64,000 bases of DNA from Floricoccus tropicus (GTDB lineage: Bacteria > Bacillota > Bacilli > Lactobacillales > Streptococcaceae): positions 186,001 through 250,000 of the forward strand of contig NZ_MKIR01000012.1 of the NCBI RefSeq assembly GCF_001832905.1. The letters are read 5' to 3'. Of the stretch, positions 38,652 through 47,859 are shown one piece after another. The position numbers and the translations under genes were made by a program. The notes beneath the pieces were generated by a model that did not search any database, had not been told where the DNA came from, and saw only the letters and a program-made list of their open reading frames with translations. Each line of letters begins with the position of its first letter. Within the stretch, counting starts at the first letter, position 1.

Positions 38652-39251
38652 ATGAATCTATATTTTGCTAGGCATGGTCACACACCGTGGAATGAAGAAA
38701 AAATAATTCAAGGAAGTAAAGATATTGAACTATCAAGTAAGGGAATCAAGCAAGCACATGAGCTTGCTGAAAGTCTATCCAAGGTAGAATTTAATATATC
38801 AAGAATATATACAAGCCCTTTGAAACGTGCTGAATTAACTGCTAAAATTTCTGCCATTGAAGTAGATATTCCTTTTCAAATTATGACTGGACTTGAAGAA
38901 ATAAATCTAGGTGATTGGGAGGGCAGGACTTGGAAAGATGTTAAAAAAAATTATCCAAAGGAATTTGATACTTGGTTACATAATCGTAGATTAGAAAAAA
39001 GTCCTAATGGTGAATCATATCAAGACTTAATAGAAAGAGTGCTGCCTGCCATCGAAAATATTATTAAAGATAATAATTCAGAAGAAAATATTCTTGTCGT
39101 CACACACAGTGCAGTAATAATGTGTCTTCAATGCTTGATAAATCAAGTATCATTTGAAGAGATGGATAAATATAAGCTTGGAAATACTGAGGTAATTAGG
39201 CTTAATACTGAAGATATAGAAAAAGCAGTGAGTTTATTAAATGTTGAATAG
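38652..39251 (+). CDS. histidine phosphatase / phosphoglycerate mutase family protein (GpmB-like)
   Basis: About 199 residues starting MNLYFARHGHTPWNE, the classical RHG motif. It has YTSPLKRAELTAK, GLEEINLGDWEGRTW and the second histidine in VVTHSAVI. It may be a cofactor-independent metabolite phosphatase, as in cobC/gpmB-type proteins. The start at 38652 has GAGGGAG at proper distance. An upstream in-frame ATG at 38592 has none and would add a hydrophobic stretch unlike the family. Confidence 0.9.
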   Translation: MNLYFARHGHTPWNEEKIIQGSKDIELSSKGIKQAHELAESLSKVEFNISRIYTSPLKRAELTAKISAIEVDIPFQIMTGLEEINLGDWEGRTWKDVKKNYPKEFDTWLHNRRLEKSPNGESYQDLIERVLPAIENIIKDNNSEENILVVTHSAVIMCLQCLINQVSFEEMDKYKLGNTEVIRLNTEDIEKAVSLLNVE

Positions 39252-39257
39252 ATGTAA

Positions 39258-39290
39258 AACCCCTGAAATCTGTTTTAGATTTCAGGGGTT
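39258..39290. terminator. bidirectional terminator
   Basis: Perfect 14-bp stem AACCCCTGAAATCT/AGATTTCAGGGGTT. It ends both the phosphatase gene and the convergent ABC operon. Confidence 0.92.
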
Positions 39291-39294
39291 CTCT

Positions 39295-41049
39295 TTATGA
39301 TGCAAACTGTGCTTTATATATATCGTAATAAGCACCTTGTTTTTTAAGTAATTCTTCATGATTTCCGATTTCAACAATTTGTCCTTTGTCCATAACTAAG
39401 ATTTTATCGGCGTTACGGATTGTTGACAAGCGGTGAGCAATAATGAAGCTTGTTTTTCCTTCCATCATTTTTAGAAAAGCATCTTGAATTTTTGATTCTG
39501 TTAGGCTATCAACTGAACTTGTCGCTTCATCTAATATAAGCATCTTCGGTTTACTCAACATGGTTCTTGCAATAGTTAAAAGTTGAGCTTGTCCTTGAGA
39601 TATTTTAACTCCGTGTTCTCCAAGCCTTGTATCAAGTTTCTTGGGTAAACGGTCAACAAACTCGAACATGTAAGATTCTTTCAGAACATTGTATACTTCT
39701 TCGTCAGTAGCATCTGCATTACCATAGGTAAGATTTTCTCTAATCGTCCCATCAAAAAGCCAGGTATCCTGCAATACCATACCAAAGTTTGACCTTAAAC
39801 TATCACGTGTAACTTGTCTGATGTCATGACCATCAACAGATACTTCACCTGTATCAACATCATAGAAACGCATAAGCAAGTTTACCAGCGTAGATTTACC
39901 TGCACCAGTTTTTCCAACAATTGCTATTTTCTCACCAGGCTGTGCCGAAAAGTTAAAATCTCTAATCAGTGGTTGACTAGGAACATATGCAAAATCTACA
40001 TTTTCAAAGGCAACTTTACCAGTTACTTGATTTAGATGTGGCAAATTATCATCAGGTGTTTCTGGTTTTTGGTCGAGAATTGAAAAGGCTCTGACTATGC
40101 CAGCAAGTCCAGTCTGAACTGGTGTAATGATTCCTGAAATTTCAATGAACGGCTTCGTGAATTGTGAAGCATAAATGGTGAAAGAGGAAATCAATCCTAC
40201 CGTGATATCTGCCTTGGCAACTAAAATTAGATAAGCACCTGTGAAACCAACTGCAACATAAGCTAAGTGGTCAACAAAACGTGACGATGGGTTAGTCAAA
40301 GATGAAGAAAATTGAGCTTTTTGTCCTTTATCATAAAGTTGATTATTGAGTTTTTCAAAAATTTCTTGACTATTTTTCTCCTGTTCAAAGGCTACTACTA
40401 TCTTTTGATTACCAACTCGCTCGCTAATAAATGAAGAAATCTGCCCCACCATCTCTTGTTGTTTAGAGAAATTTTCTTGTGAAGATTTAGCAACCAACCA
40501 TGAAACAATAAAAATTATTGGGGTTGAAAGAAGAACGACAGCTGTCAGTATTAAATTAGAACGTAGCATAGTGATTAGAGCGATAATAATTATTGCAAGT
40601 CCTGAAAATACCTGATTATAAACTGATGAAACCGCGAGTGAAATATTATCCATATCATTGGTAAAACGGCTTGTGATATCACCGTGTGGTGTACTGTCAT
40701 AATAACTAAGTGGCAAATCATTTAGATGTGAAAATGTATCCTTACGCAAATCACCTACAGAAAGATAAGCTACTCGATTACCTAAAACTTTTATTAGCCA
40801 CTGTGTGCTAGCAAGCACTACTACCAAAATCAAAAATAGGATGCTTATTTTTGCAAGACTGGAAAAGTTGACTTGACCAACTCCCATCATTTGGTCAATT
40901 GCATGCCCTATTTCTTTAGTTATATAAACAGATGAAATCCCTGATACAATTCCAAGAATGATTGCTGAAAAATTCTCCACCTTATATTTAGTCATATATG
41001 GGAAGAATCTTTTAAGAGCTGAAGTATTATTATTTTCTTTATTCTTCAT
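39295..41049 (-). CDS. heterodimeric ABC exporter, subunit with canonical Walker B (LmrD-like)
   Basis: About 584 residues: six membrane spans, then an ATPase domain with Walker A GKTGAGKST, Walker B LILDEATSS with the catalytic E, and a non-canonical signature ISQGQ. In heterodimeric exporters such as LmrCD this combination marks the subunit that supplies the active ATP site residues. The start at 41049 (MKNKENNN) overlaps the partner gene by 11 bases, with the GAGGAGG site within that gene. It probably exports hydrophobic drugs or lipids. Confidence 0.92.
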   Translation of the reverse strand: MKNKENNNTSALKRFFPYMTKYKVENFSAIILGIVSGISSVYITKEIGHAIDQMMGVGQVNFSSLAKISILFLILVVVLASTQWLIKVLGNRVAYLSVGDLRKDTFSHLNDLPLSYYDSTPHGDITSRFTNDMDNISLAVSSVYNQVFSGLAIIIIALITMLRSNLILTAVVLLSTPIIFIVSWLVAKSSQENFSKQQEMVGQISSFISERVGNQKIVVAFEQEKNSQEIFEKLNNQLYDKGQKAQFSSSLTNPSSRFVDHLAYVAVGFTGAYLILVAKADITVGLISSFTIYASQFTKPFIEISGIITPVQTGLAGIVRAFSILDQKPETPDDNLPHLNQVTGKVAFENVDFAYVPSQPLIRDFNFSAQPGEKIAIVGKTGAGKSTLVNLLMRFYDVDTGEVSVDGHDIRQVTRDSLRSNFGMVLQDTWLFDGTIRENLTYGNADATDEEVYNVLKESYMFEFVDRLPKKLDTRLGEHGVKISQGQAQLLTIARTMLSKPKMLILDEATSSVDSLTESKIQDAFLKMMEGKTSFIIAHRLSTIRNADKILVMDKGQIVEIGNHEELLKKQGAYYDIYKAQFAS

Positions 41050-42757
41050 CTTCTTCCTCCTCTTGCGATTTTGCAATTTCTTGATATAACTTACAAGTTC
41101 TTATTAATTCTTCATGTGTTCCTAATCCTGCCATTCGACCATTATCTAAAACAAGAATTTGGTCAGCATCTTCAATTGATTTTAACCTTTGAGAAATAAT
41201 AATTAAAGTACTATCAATTCTCTTAAGTGCTGTTCTCAACTGTAAATCCGTTTGGTAATCAAGAGCCGAAAGAGAGTCATCAAGAATTAGAATGTTAGAT
41301 TTGGCAATCACAGCACGCGCAATCGCAAGTCTTTGTTTTTGACCACCAGAGAAGTTTTTACCACCTTCAAAAATTTCAGTATCAAGTTTATCTGGCAAAG
41401 CCTCAACAAAATCTAAAGCTTGTGCAATTTCAAGAGCCTCAATACATTCTTGGTCACTGGCATTAGCCTTACCCCACTGAAGATTTTCTCTTACAGTTCC
41501 AGAAAATAGAACTGCTTTTTGTGGTGCGATTGACGTTTCCTTACGTAAATCATGGAGTTTCCAATCACGCACATCTAAGCCATTAACCTTAACTGAACCA
41601 TCCGACACATCATAAAAACGTGAAATTAATTGAGTAAGTGTCGTTTTTCCACTTGCAGTTGGGCCAATAATACCCAAAGTTTGACCAGCAGGAAGTTTAA
41701 AACTTATATCCTCTAAAGCAAGTCCGTAGTCATCAGAGAATCTAAAGTTAACATGATCAAATTCAATATCTCCTTCTCCACTTGCGTCCTTAGCATTGCT
41801 TGCTTCCTTAACCGAAATATCAGTTGCCAGTACTTCTTCAATACGATTATTTGATGCGTATGCTCTAGTAAAAATTACTACCAATTCTGAAACAACTATA
41901 AGAGCTAGTAGCATCTGATTCATATAATTAACCAAGGCCAATACTTGTCCCTGTTGTAAGTTACCTATATTTACCTTATAACCACCAATATAAAATACAG
42001 CCACTACTCCAATATTCATAATCAAAGTTGTTGCTGGGCTCAAAAGAGCAGAAATATTAGTAACACGTAAATACTCCTTTGATAAATCATCAGTAGCTTC
42101 ATTGAAGTTCTTCTTTTCAGTATCTCTTCTAGCAAAAGCTCTAATTACCCTGACACCAGATAGATTTTGATTAACTAATTCATTTAATCTATCAAGCTTT
42201 GCTTGTACTTTGGCATAAAGGGGAATGGACTTTTTAATAATGAAATATAGAAGAACACAAAAAATGGGAAGAAGGGCTAAAAAGATTAGTCCTATCTGAA
42301 AGTCAATGTAAAAAGCCATGACTACTGAACCAATTGATAAAAACGGAGCTCTTATAACAAGACGAATAAACATTGCCATCGCTAATTGCAGTTGATTAAT
42401 ATCATTAGTCATCCTTGTAATCAAGGTATCTGTTCCAAATTCATTAATCTCTTTATAGGACAATTTATTTATCTTTTTCATCAGTTCATTTCTGATTTCT
42501 GTCCCAAATCCCTGCGAAGCAATTGAAGCATAGTATTGACAAACAATTGCTGCCACAAGTCCTGCAATAGATAAAATTATCATCCAAAAGGTCATTTGGA
42601 GAACTTTTGACCAATCATTTTTCAAAATCCCCTCATCGACCATGACTGCCATTAAAAGTGGTAAGAAAAGTTCGAATACAGCTTCAAGAAACTTAAAAAA
42701 AGGGCCCAGTATTATTTGTTTTTTGTATTTTTTTGCATATCTAATTAGTGAAAACAT
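41039..42757 (-). CDS. heterodimeric ABC exporter, subunit with degenerate Walker B (LmrC-like)
   Basis: The 572-residue protein has six membrane spans and an ATPase domain with Walker A GPTASGKTT, a canonical signature FSGGQKQR, and Walker B LILDDSLSALD, in which D replaces the catalytic glutamate. With the ISQGQ signature of the partner this makes one degenerate and one active ATP site. The acidic C-terminal tail (EEEEDEE) overlaps the partner start. It is the first gene of the pair; 42758-43008 upstream holds only AT-rich promoter-like sequence. Confidence 0.92.
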   Translation of the reverse strand: MFSLIRYAKKYKKQIILGPFFKFLEAVFELFLPLLMAVMVDEGILKNDWSKVLQMTFWMIILSIAGLVAAIVCQYYASIASQGFGTEIRNELMKKINKLSYKEINEFGTDTLITRMTNDINQLQLAMAMFIRLVIRAPFLSIGSVVMAFYIDFQIGLIFLALLPIFCVLLYFIIKKSIPLYAKVQAKLDRLNELVNQNLSGVRVIRAFARRDTEKKNFNEATDDLSKEYLRVTNISALLSPATTLIMNIGVVAVFYIGGYKVNIGNLQQGQVLALVNYMNQMLLALIVVSELVVIFTRAYASNNRIEEVLATDISVKEASNAKDASGEGDIEFDHVNFRFSDDYGLALEDISFKLPAGQTLGIIGPTASGKTTLTQLISRFYDVSDGSVKVNGLDVRDWKLHDLRKETSIAPQKAVLFSGTVRENLQWGKANASDQECIEALEIAQALDFVEALPDKLDTEIFEGGKNFSGGQKQRLAIARAVIAKSNILILDDSLSALDYQTDLQLRTALKRIDSTLIIISQRLKSIEDADQILVLDNGRMAGLGTHEELIRTCKLYQEIAKSQEEEEDEE

Positions 42758-43008
42758 ATATACTTCCTAACTATTGGCACACGCCAAGACTGTTATTTAT
42801 ATTATAGCATTTTTGAAAGATTCTTTAAGAATGATAATTAGAATTAATAATATTTTTATTATAAGACCAAGAAAGCTCAAAAAATCAATCTATTGTTTTC
42901 TTTTATTATAGTTTTGTACTAAAATAAACTTACAAAATTATTTTATGACATAAATAAATTATTACCGATTATACTTATTTTTCAAACATCAAAAAGGAAG
43001 GTACAGAA

Positions 43009-43302
43009 ATGAAAAAAGATTGGATATTTGTCCCAATGTTATGTGGGTTACTTGGATTTTTTTTAGAGATTTTTTTTAAAAGTAAATTACTTTTTAGTAT
43101 ATCTGGAATACTTATTTCAATATCTATTATTCTAGTGTCTTATAAACTGGGTGTAGAAAAAGACCGCTCGTTACTTAGTATTGATTTTGATTTTAGTGAT
43201 ACATATTTGAAATTTATTTCATTTTTTCTATTAGTTTTAGGAATTATTGGAATTTGTTTCTTTATTGTAATTAACTTTATCGATATAAACATGAAATTTT
43301 AA
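43009..43302 (+). CDS. hypothetical membrane protein, 97 residues
   Basis: The protein has three or four hydrophobic segments (WIFVPMLCGLLGFFLEIFF, LLFSISGILISISIILVSY, then FISFFLLVLGIIGICFFIVI) with one short charged loop, VEKDRSLLSIDFDFSD. An AAGGAAGG site precedes it. I do not recognise the family. It lies upstream of msrB with a 100-base gap. Confidence 0.65.
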   Translation: MKKDWIFVPMLCGLLGFFLEIFFKSKLLFSISGILISISIILVSYKLGVEKDRSLLSIDFDFSDTYLKFISFFLLVLGIIGICFFIVINFIDINMKF

Positions 43303-43408
43303 GTTGATATAATGATAATCTAACTGTAATGTGTGAATTTTAAAAACATATTAAGTGGAAAACTACATATCTTTTGCTATCATAAGATTAATAACAGGAG
43401 GTAACACA

Positions 43409-43846
43409 ATGCAAAATAACAAAGAAGAATTAATCAAACGTTTAAGTCCTACAGAATATGCTGTTACTCAGGAAAATGCAACTGAAGCTCCTTTTACTGG
43501 TAAATATGATGATTTCTACGAAGAAGGATTGTATGTTGATGTTGTTTCTGGAGAACCACTTTTCACTTCAATGGACAAATTTAATGCTGGATGTGGATGG
43601 CCTGCCTTTTCAAAACCAGTAGATAGAAAAGATATTAAGGAAAAACGTGACCAAAGTCATGGAATGGAAAGAATTGAAGTAAGGTCAAAAGAAGCTGATT
43701 CTCACTTGGGACATGTATTCAATGATGGACCAAAAGAACTTGGTGGTTTAAGATATTGCATAAATTCTGCTGCACTAAAATTTATTCCAGTAGAAGACCT
43801 TGAAAGTCAGGGTTATGGTCAATACTTATCGCTTTTTAATAAATAA
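43409..43846 (+). CDS. msrB: peptide-methionine (R)-S-oxide reductase MsrB
   Basis: About 145 residues. It has [11 protein letters not shown] near residue 54, [18 protein letters not shown] and [13 protein letters not shown] with the catalytic cysteine. The CXXC zinc-binding pairs of some MsrB proteins are absent. It repairs oxidised methionine with thioredoxin as reductant. ATG 43409 ([10 protein letters not shown]) has AGGAGG at the right distance and the family-typical beginning; the ATG at 43355 adds an unlikely leader. Confidence 0.95.
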   Translation: MQNNKEELIKRLSPTEYAVTQENATEAPFTGKYDDFYEEGLYVDVVSGEPLFTSMDKFNAGCGWPAFSKPVDRKDIKEKRDQSHGMERIEVRSKEADSHLGHVFNDGPKELGGLRYCINSAALKFIPVEDLESQGYGQYLSLFNK

Positions 43847-43851
43847 AATGT

Positions 43852-44184
43852 ATGAAATTATTAAATGATGGATTTGCATTTTTATTAGAATTAGTTTCTA
43901 TAATAGTTTTAGCTTACTGGGGTTTTAACTTGTCTTCAAGTAAATTAATATCAATAGCTCTAGGAATCATTATTCCACTGACGTTTATTGTTGTCTGGTG
44001 GATTTATCTAGCACCAAAATCATCACATCGTCTTGATGGTATGCAATTGATAATTCTCAAGCTACTCTTATTTTCAATAGTGACCTATACCCTCATTTCA
44101 ATAAATAAAACAAATTGGGCATTTGTATTTATGATTTTTGTGGTAATTAACTTGGTATTAAGCTATATTTGGAAAACTCTTTGA
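43852..44184 (+). CDS. YrdB/DUF2568-family membrane protein
   Basis: The 110-residue protein has four hydrophobic segments. The conserved sequence FLLELVSIIVLAYWGF at the start and VVWWIYLAPKSSHRLD in the middle are characteristic of YrdB (DUF2568). The function is unknown. It starts 5 bases after msrB and shares its terminator. Confidence 0.82.
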   Translation: MKLLNDGFAFLLELVSIIVLAYWGFNLSSSKLISIALGIIIPLTFIVVWWIYLAPKSSHRLDGMQLIILKLLLFSIVTYTLISINKTNWAFVFMIFVVINLVLSYIWKTL

Positions 44185-44201
44185 TATATTATAATACGTA
44201 A

Positions 44202-44223
44202 AAAAAGACCGATTGGTCTTTTT
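44202..44223 (+). terminator. terminator of msrB-yrdB
   Basis: AAAAAGACC-GATT-GGTCTTTTT, followed by T-rich sequence. Confidence 0.82.
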
Positions 44224-44261
44224 CATTTTATATTCATTTCTTTTAATAGACTGTTTTTTTC

Positions 44262-45422
44262 TTATTCAACCGCATCCATTACTGATTTTGCTACTACTTT
44301 TGCAACTCCTTCTTGGAAGGCATCTGGAATTACATAGGTTGTTGTAATTTCGTCAGCAGGGATAAGGCTTGCAATGCCTTGGGCAGCAGCAATTTTCATT
44401 GCCATTGTAATTTTCTTAGCTCTTGCATCAAGGGCTCCACGGAAGATACCAGGGAATGCTAATACATTATTGATTTGATTTGGAGAGTCACTTCTACCTG
44501 TACCTACAATATAAGCTCCACCCTCGAGTGCTTCATCTGGATAAATTTCTGGTTCTGGATTTGCCATGGCAAAAATAATTGGTTTGTCATCCATATCCTT
44601 AATCCATTCCTTTTTCAGAACGCCTGGAGCTGATACTCCAATAAAGATATCTGCACCCTCTAGTGCTTTATGTAAATCACCTGATATATGGTCTTTGTTA
44701 GTCAATTTTGAGATGTCTAAATGATGTGGCGGTAATTTATCTCCATCTTCTTCATTTAATATTCCCACCTTATCAACTACAATAAGGTTCTTTGCGCCAG
44801 CTTCTAGGAAAATTCTTGCAACTGAAAGTCCAGCAGCACCTCCGCCATTTACAACAATTTTTACATCTTCAATATTTTTATTGATAAGCTTTAAACTATT
44901 AATGACAGCCGCAAGAACAACGATTGCAGTTCCATGCTGATCATCGTGGAAAACAGGAATACTACATTCTTCAATTAATCTTTGTTCAATTTCCATACAT
45001 CTAGGAGCACTAATATCTTCAAGGTTAACACCACCAAAAGTTGGAGCAAGTGCCTTTACGATAGAGATAATTTCTTCTGTATCTTGTGTATCTAAGACAA
45101 GTGGAATTGAATCAACGTTTGCAAATCTTTTAAATAGTGCAGCTTTCCCTTCCATTACTGGCATAGCAGCTTCTGGACCAATATTTCCTAATCCTAGAAC
45201 TGCTGAACCATCACTTATCACTGCTACGGTATTTTTCTTTGTTGTTAATTCATATGCTAGATCTTTATCACCAGCTATTTCCATAGAAACCGCTGCAACT
45301 CCTGGAGTATAAGCGATACTTAAATCTTCTTTGTTATCAATTTTTACTTTAGGAACAACTTCTAGTTTCCCACCATGTTCTTTTGCTTGTTCAATTGCTA
45401 GTGCTTTAACATCTTTTGTCAT
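44262..45422 (-). CDS. maeE: NAD(P)-dependent malic enzyme (malate to pyruvate)
   Basis: The 386-residue protein is of the short bacterial malic enzyme type: SIAYTPGVAAVSMEI, SDGSAVLGLGNIGPEAAMPVMEGKA (read in part), HDDQHGTAIVVLAA (metal and catalytic residues), and VNGGGAAGLSVARIFL (NAD fold). It decarboxylates malate oxidatively. Immediately upstream on the same strand is the remnant of the malate/citrate transporter gene, so it was probably the second gene of a transporter-enzyme operon. It appears intact. Confidence 0.92.
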   Translation of the reverse strand: MTKDVKALAIEQAKEHGGKLEVVPKVKIDNKEDLSIAYTPGVAAVSMEIAGDKDLAYELTTKKNTVAVISDGSAVLGLGNIGPEAAMPVMEGKAALFKRFANVDSIPLVLDTQDTEEIISIVKALAPTFGGVNLEDISAPRCMEIEQRLIEECSIPVFHDDQHGTAIVVLAAVINSLKLINKNIEDVKIVVNGGGAAGLSVARIFLEAGAKNLIVVDKVGILNEEDGDKLPPHHLDISKLTNKDHISGDLHKALEGADIFIGVSAPGVLKKEWIKDMDDKPIIFAMANPEPEIYPDEALEGGAYIVGTGRSDSPNQINNVLAFPGIFRGALDARAKKITMAMKIAAAQGIASLIPADEITTTYVIPDAFQEGVAKVVAKSVMDAVE

Positions 45423-45451
45423 TTTCTTCTCCTTTAATTATATTATACTAC

Positions 45452-45643
45452 TTAAAATATTACTCTTAATATCCCAGTCATGCTAATAACAATTATTGCT
45501 CCACCTAATCGTGTAGCTACTTGAGCAAAAGGCATCAAATTCATTCTATCAGCTGTACTTAGAATTGCTACGTCACCTGTTCCTCCCATAGAATATTGAC
45601 ATGTAGAGATAGAAAAAATATTTTTGATTTTATTAAGAATCAT
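45452..45643 (-). pseudogene. C-terminal remnant of a 2-hydroxycarboxylate transporter (MaeP/CitP)
   Basis: About 45 residues match the end of 2-HCT transporters: [20 protein letters not shown] and [14 protein letters not shown], followed by a normal stop. The roughly 400 residues that should precede are missing. The 15-20 codons before the match have no family similarity. It stands exactly where maeP would be, upstream of maeE. Confidence 0.8.
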
Positions 45644-45644
45644 C

Positions 45645-45755
45645 TATGCGTCAGTGAATAAGTATACAAAATATCTTAAGGAACATCATTATGTAGATGA
45701 TAAGTCTATATACACAAAAGTTGGCAGACCTTATAAAGTATTTTATAAAATATAA
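45645..45755 (+). pseudogene. C-terminal remnant of a CitB/MaeR-type response regulator
   Basis: The plus-strand frame ending at 45755 reads ASVNKYTKYLKEHHYVDD, then KVGRPYKVFYKI and a stop. This matches the last helix-turn-helix and the GRP tail of CitB-family response regulators (the MaeR type, which control malate genes). No start codon or receiver domain exists upstream, where the frame runs into the transporter remnant. The original terminator is still present. Confidence 0.7.
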
Positions 45756-45789
45756 AACTATCAAGAAATTTCTCCTTGATAGTTTTTTT
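45754..45789. terminator. terminator after the regulator remnant, also facing the UDG-like gene
   Basis: Perfect 12-bp stem AAAACTATCAAG/CTTGATAGTTTT, with a T-run on the plus strand. Confidence 0.88.
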
Positions 45790-45796
45790 AGTATTC

Positions 45797-46429
45797 TCAA
45801 ATGATTTCTGACAGTTTTTGCCAATCCTCTTCTATAACATTCTTTAACTTACTATTATAAAGTACCGCCGCCGGATGATAGAGTGGAAAAATTTTATATG
45901 TTTCATGTGATAATTGATAACCATTAGCTTCATCATTTAAAACTTGTATTTTAGAATCAAATAATTTTCCATGCCAATCCGATATTTTATATTGATTTCC
46001 CAAAAGTCTGTGTAATGCAGAGTTACCCATAGGCGCAAGAATTTTAGGTTTAATAGATTGAATCTCAAAATCAATCAGAGGTGCATGGATTAATATTTCC
46101 TTTTTTGTTGGAGTTCGATTTGGATGAGAAAAAGTAAATTCACCAGTTTTCTTATTTAGCTTTTTTCTAGTATGAAAGGGTCTAGAACGCACTACACTAG
46201 TAATATAGATATCACTTCGCTTCAAATTAATGGACTCTAGCCATTCGTCTAACCATTTCCCAGCCTGACCACTGAATGGAATATGTGTTTCGATTTCAGT
46301 TCGTCCTGGAGCTTCACCAACAAACATGACTTTGGGCTCAATGCTTCCCTGTCCCGATAGGAAACCTTCAAGAGGCATGTCTTTTGTCGCCGCTAAAATT
46401 TGTTTAACTAATTTTTTAGGATAATCCAT
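45797..46429 (-). CDS. uracil-DNA glycosylase superfamily protein
   Basis: The 210-residue protein has the UDG-fold motifs VMFVGEAPGRTEIETHIPFSGQAGKWL (catalytic loop; read in part), YITSVVRSRPF and PLYHPAAVLY. The cysteines that hold the iron-sulphur cluster of family 4 enzymes are absent. Its role in uracil excision is likely but the family assignment is uncertain. It is monocistronic. Confidence 0.85.
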   Translation of the reverse strand: MDYPKKLVKQILAATKDMPLEGFLSGQGSIEPKVMFVGEAPGRTEIETHIPFSGQAGKWLDEWLESINLKRSDIYITSVVRSRPFHTRKKLNKKTGEFTFSHPNRTPTKKEILIHAPLIDFEIQSIKPKILAPMGNSALHRLLGNQYKISDWHGKLFDSKIQVLNDEANGYQLSHETYKIFPLYHPAAVLYNSKLKNVIEEDWQKLSEII

Positions 46430-46473
46430 TTTTGACTTCTCCTATTAATATTATTTGTTCTTATTATAACACG

Positions 46474-46513
46474 TGCTTGGTTAAAATTTTTCCAAAAATA
46501 TTTTAACCAAGCA
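46474..46513. repeat. perfect 14-bp inverted repeat upstream of the UDG-like gene
   Basis: TGCTTGGTTAAAAT and ATTTTAACCAAGCA are separated by 12 bases. The repeat directly adjoins a TATAAT on the minus strand (near 46465) and a second terminator hairpin (46513-46539). It could be an operator for the UDG gene or a second terminator for the lipoprotein gene. Confidence 0.6.
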
Positions 46514-46539
46514 AAAAAGAGGTAAAAATGACCTCTTTT
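46513..46539 (-). terminator. terminator of the lipoprotein gene
   Basis: AAAAGAGGT/ACCTCTTTT stem, followed on the minus strand by a U-tract. Confidence 0.85.
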
Positions 46540-46565
46540 AAAAATAGATTTCTTATTTTTTTGAA

Positions 46566-47231
46566 TTACTTTTTAGGATCTAAAACTGCATTGAATTCGT
46601 GTTCTTCGTTTTCGTTATCATCACCTTCTGCAGTGGCTTTAAATGATACATTAATTGATTTAATTTTTGCTAAATCATAAGAATCAGATTTTTCAAATTT
46701 GAAATGAATATATCCTTCTTTATCACCTTTTGAAAAAGCACTTGACAAAGTATTTCTAAATGATGTGGCTTTTATTTCAGTACCATCTTCAAGAATAATT
46801 GTTGCATCTTCTGGATGAAGTTTAACCTTCTTATCACCGTCATTTGTAAATGAATAATGTAGTGCTAATGCACCAGAGTATTCAACTTCATCTTCATTTT
46901 CTTTGAATTTTTCAGTATCTACAACTTTTGCTCCATCGATACTAAGTACAACATTTTCCCATGAATCATCCTTATAATCTAAGGCAAATTCATATGTACC
47001 TTTTACTTTAGGATTTTTACTATCTGTTGCTACTTCTTCAAAATCTCCGATTTTAGAGAAGTCTGATTCGACACCTGCAACTACGTTACCTGAACTATCA
47101 GAAGTTGCCACAACTTTATCACTTTCTTTTACTAAATCGCCACTAGTTTTTTCCTTTTGAGAGCAGCCAGCAAGACCAAATGCAAGAAATGTCGCTGCAA
47201 GAGTCATTGTTAAAATTTTTGTTTTTTTCAT
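46566..47231 (-). CDS. lipoprotein with DUF5067/DUF4352-like domain
   Basis: About 221 residues. A signal sequence MKKTKILTMTLAATFLAFG ends in the lipobox LAGC, so the cysteine is lipidated. The mature part has an Ig-like beta-sandwich pattern (DYKDDSWENVVLSIDGAKV, ALHYSFTNDGDKKVKLHPED, FEKSDSYDLAKIKSINVSF) seen in DUF4352/DUF5067 lipoproteins of lactic acid bacteria. The start at 47231 follows GGGAG. The function is unknown; it lies on the outer face of the membrane. Confidence 0.82.
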   Translation of the reverse strand: MKKTKILTMTLAATFLAFGLAGCSQKEKTSGDLVKESDKVVATSDSSGNVVAGVESDFSKIGDFEEVATDSKNPKVKGTYEFALDYKDDSWENVVLSIDGAKVVDTEKFKENEDEVEYSGALALHYSFTNDGDKKVKLHPEDATIILEDGTEIKATSFRNTLSSAFSKGDKEGYIHFKFEKSDSYDLAKIKSINVSFKATAEGDDNENEEHEFNAVLDPKK

Positions 47232-47368
47232 TTTAATATCTCCCTTCTTAAGCAAAGGATAACAAATAAAGAAAATATATGCAAAAATAAAGTTACGAAA
47301 AAAATATGATTTTATTAAATCTCATATATATAAAGTTTTTAAATATATCTTCTACTACAAGACTATTC

Positions 47369-47857
47369 TTATAAATCAAACTTCATCACATACTCTTCTA
47401 CTTCTTCATCAGATCTTGTAAAAAATTTACTATCAACAATTTTAAAATTATTTTTTTGATAAAAAGAAACTGTCGGATTTTCGGCTAATACTTCGAGATA
47501 AACTTCTTGATATTTTTTACTTTCAGCATAATTTATCACTTGATCAAGTAGAATTTGTCCAATACCATTTTTATGGTATTTTTTAAGAAGATAGAGAGTT
47601 GCTAAATAAAATTTTCCATCACGTATTTCAATTGAAGAAAAGCCAATAATATTATCTTCGTCATCTACCGCTAAATATATTGGTAGGTCAGAATACTTAA
47701 GATTATTAATCCACATTTTCTTTCTGTCTTCATATTTAAGATTGTCAAGGAATTCTTGATTTACAATTCCAACATATGCTTCTCTCCAAGAATCAACGTG
47801 AACTTTTGAAATTGCATCCTCATCCCCAATACAAGCTAATCTATAGTCAATCTTCAT
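47369..47857 (-). CDS. GNAT-family N-acetyltransferase
   Basis: About 162 residues. The N-terminal CIGDEDAISKVHVDSWREAYVGIV is typical of a common LAB GNAT group. TLYLLKKYHKNGIGQILLD carries the CoA loop and NPTVSFYQKNNFKIVD closes the fold. The start is just after the stop of the tandem GNAT gene at 47860 (GGGA site), suggesting co-translation. The substrate is unknown. Confidence 0.88.
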   Translation of the reverse strand: MKIDYRLACIGDEDAISKVHVDSWREAYVGIVNQEFLDNLKYEDRKKMWINNLKYSDLPIYLAVDDEDNIIGFSSIEIRDGKFYLATLYLLKKYHKNGIGQILLDQVINYAESKKYQEVYLEVLAENPTVSFYQKNNFKIVDSKFFTRSDEEVEEYVMKFDL

Positions 47858-47859
47858 AT

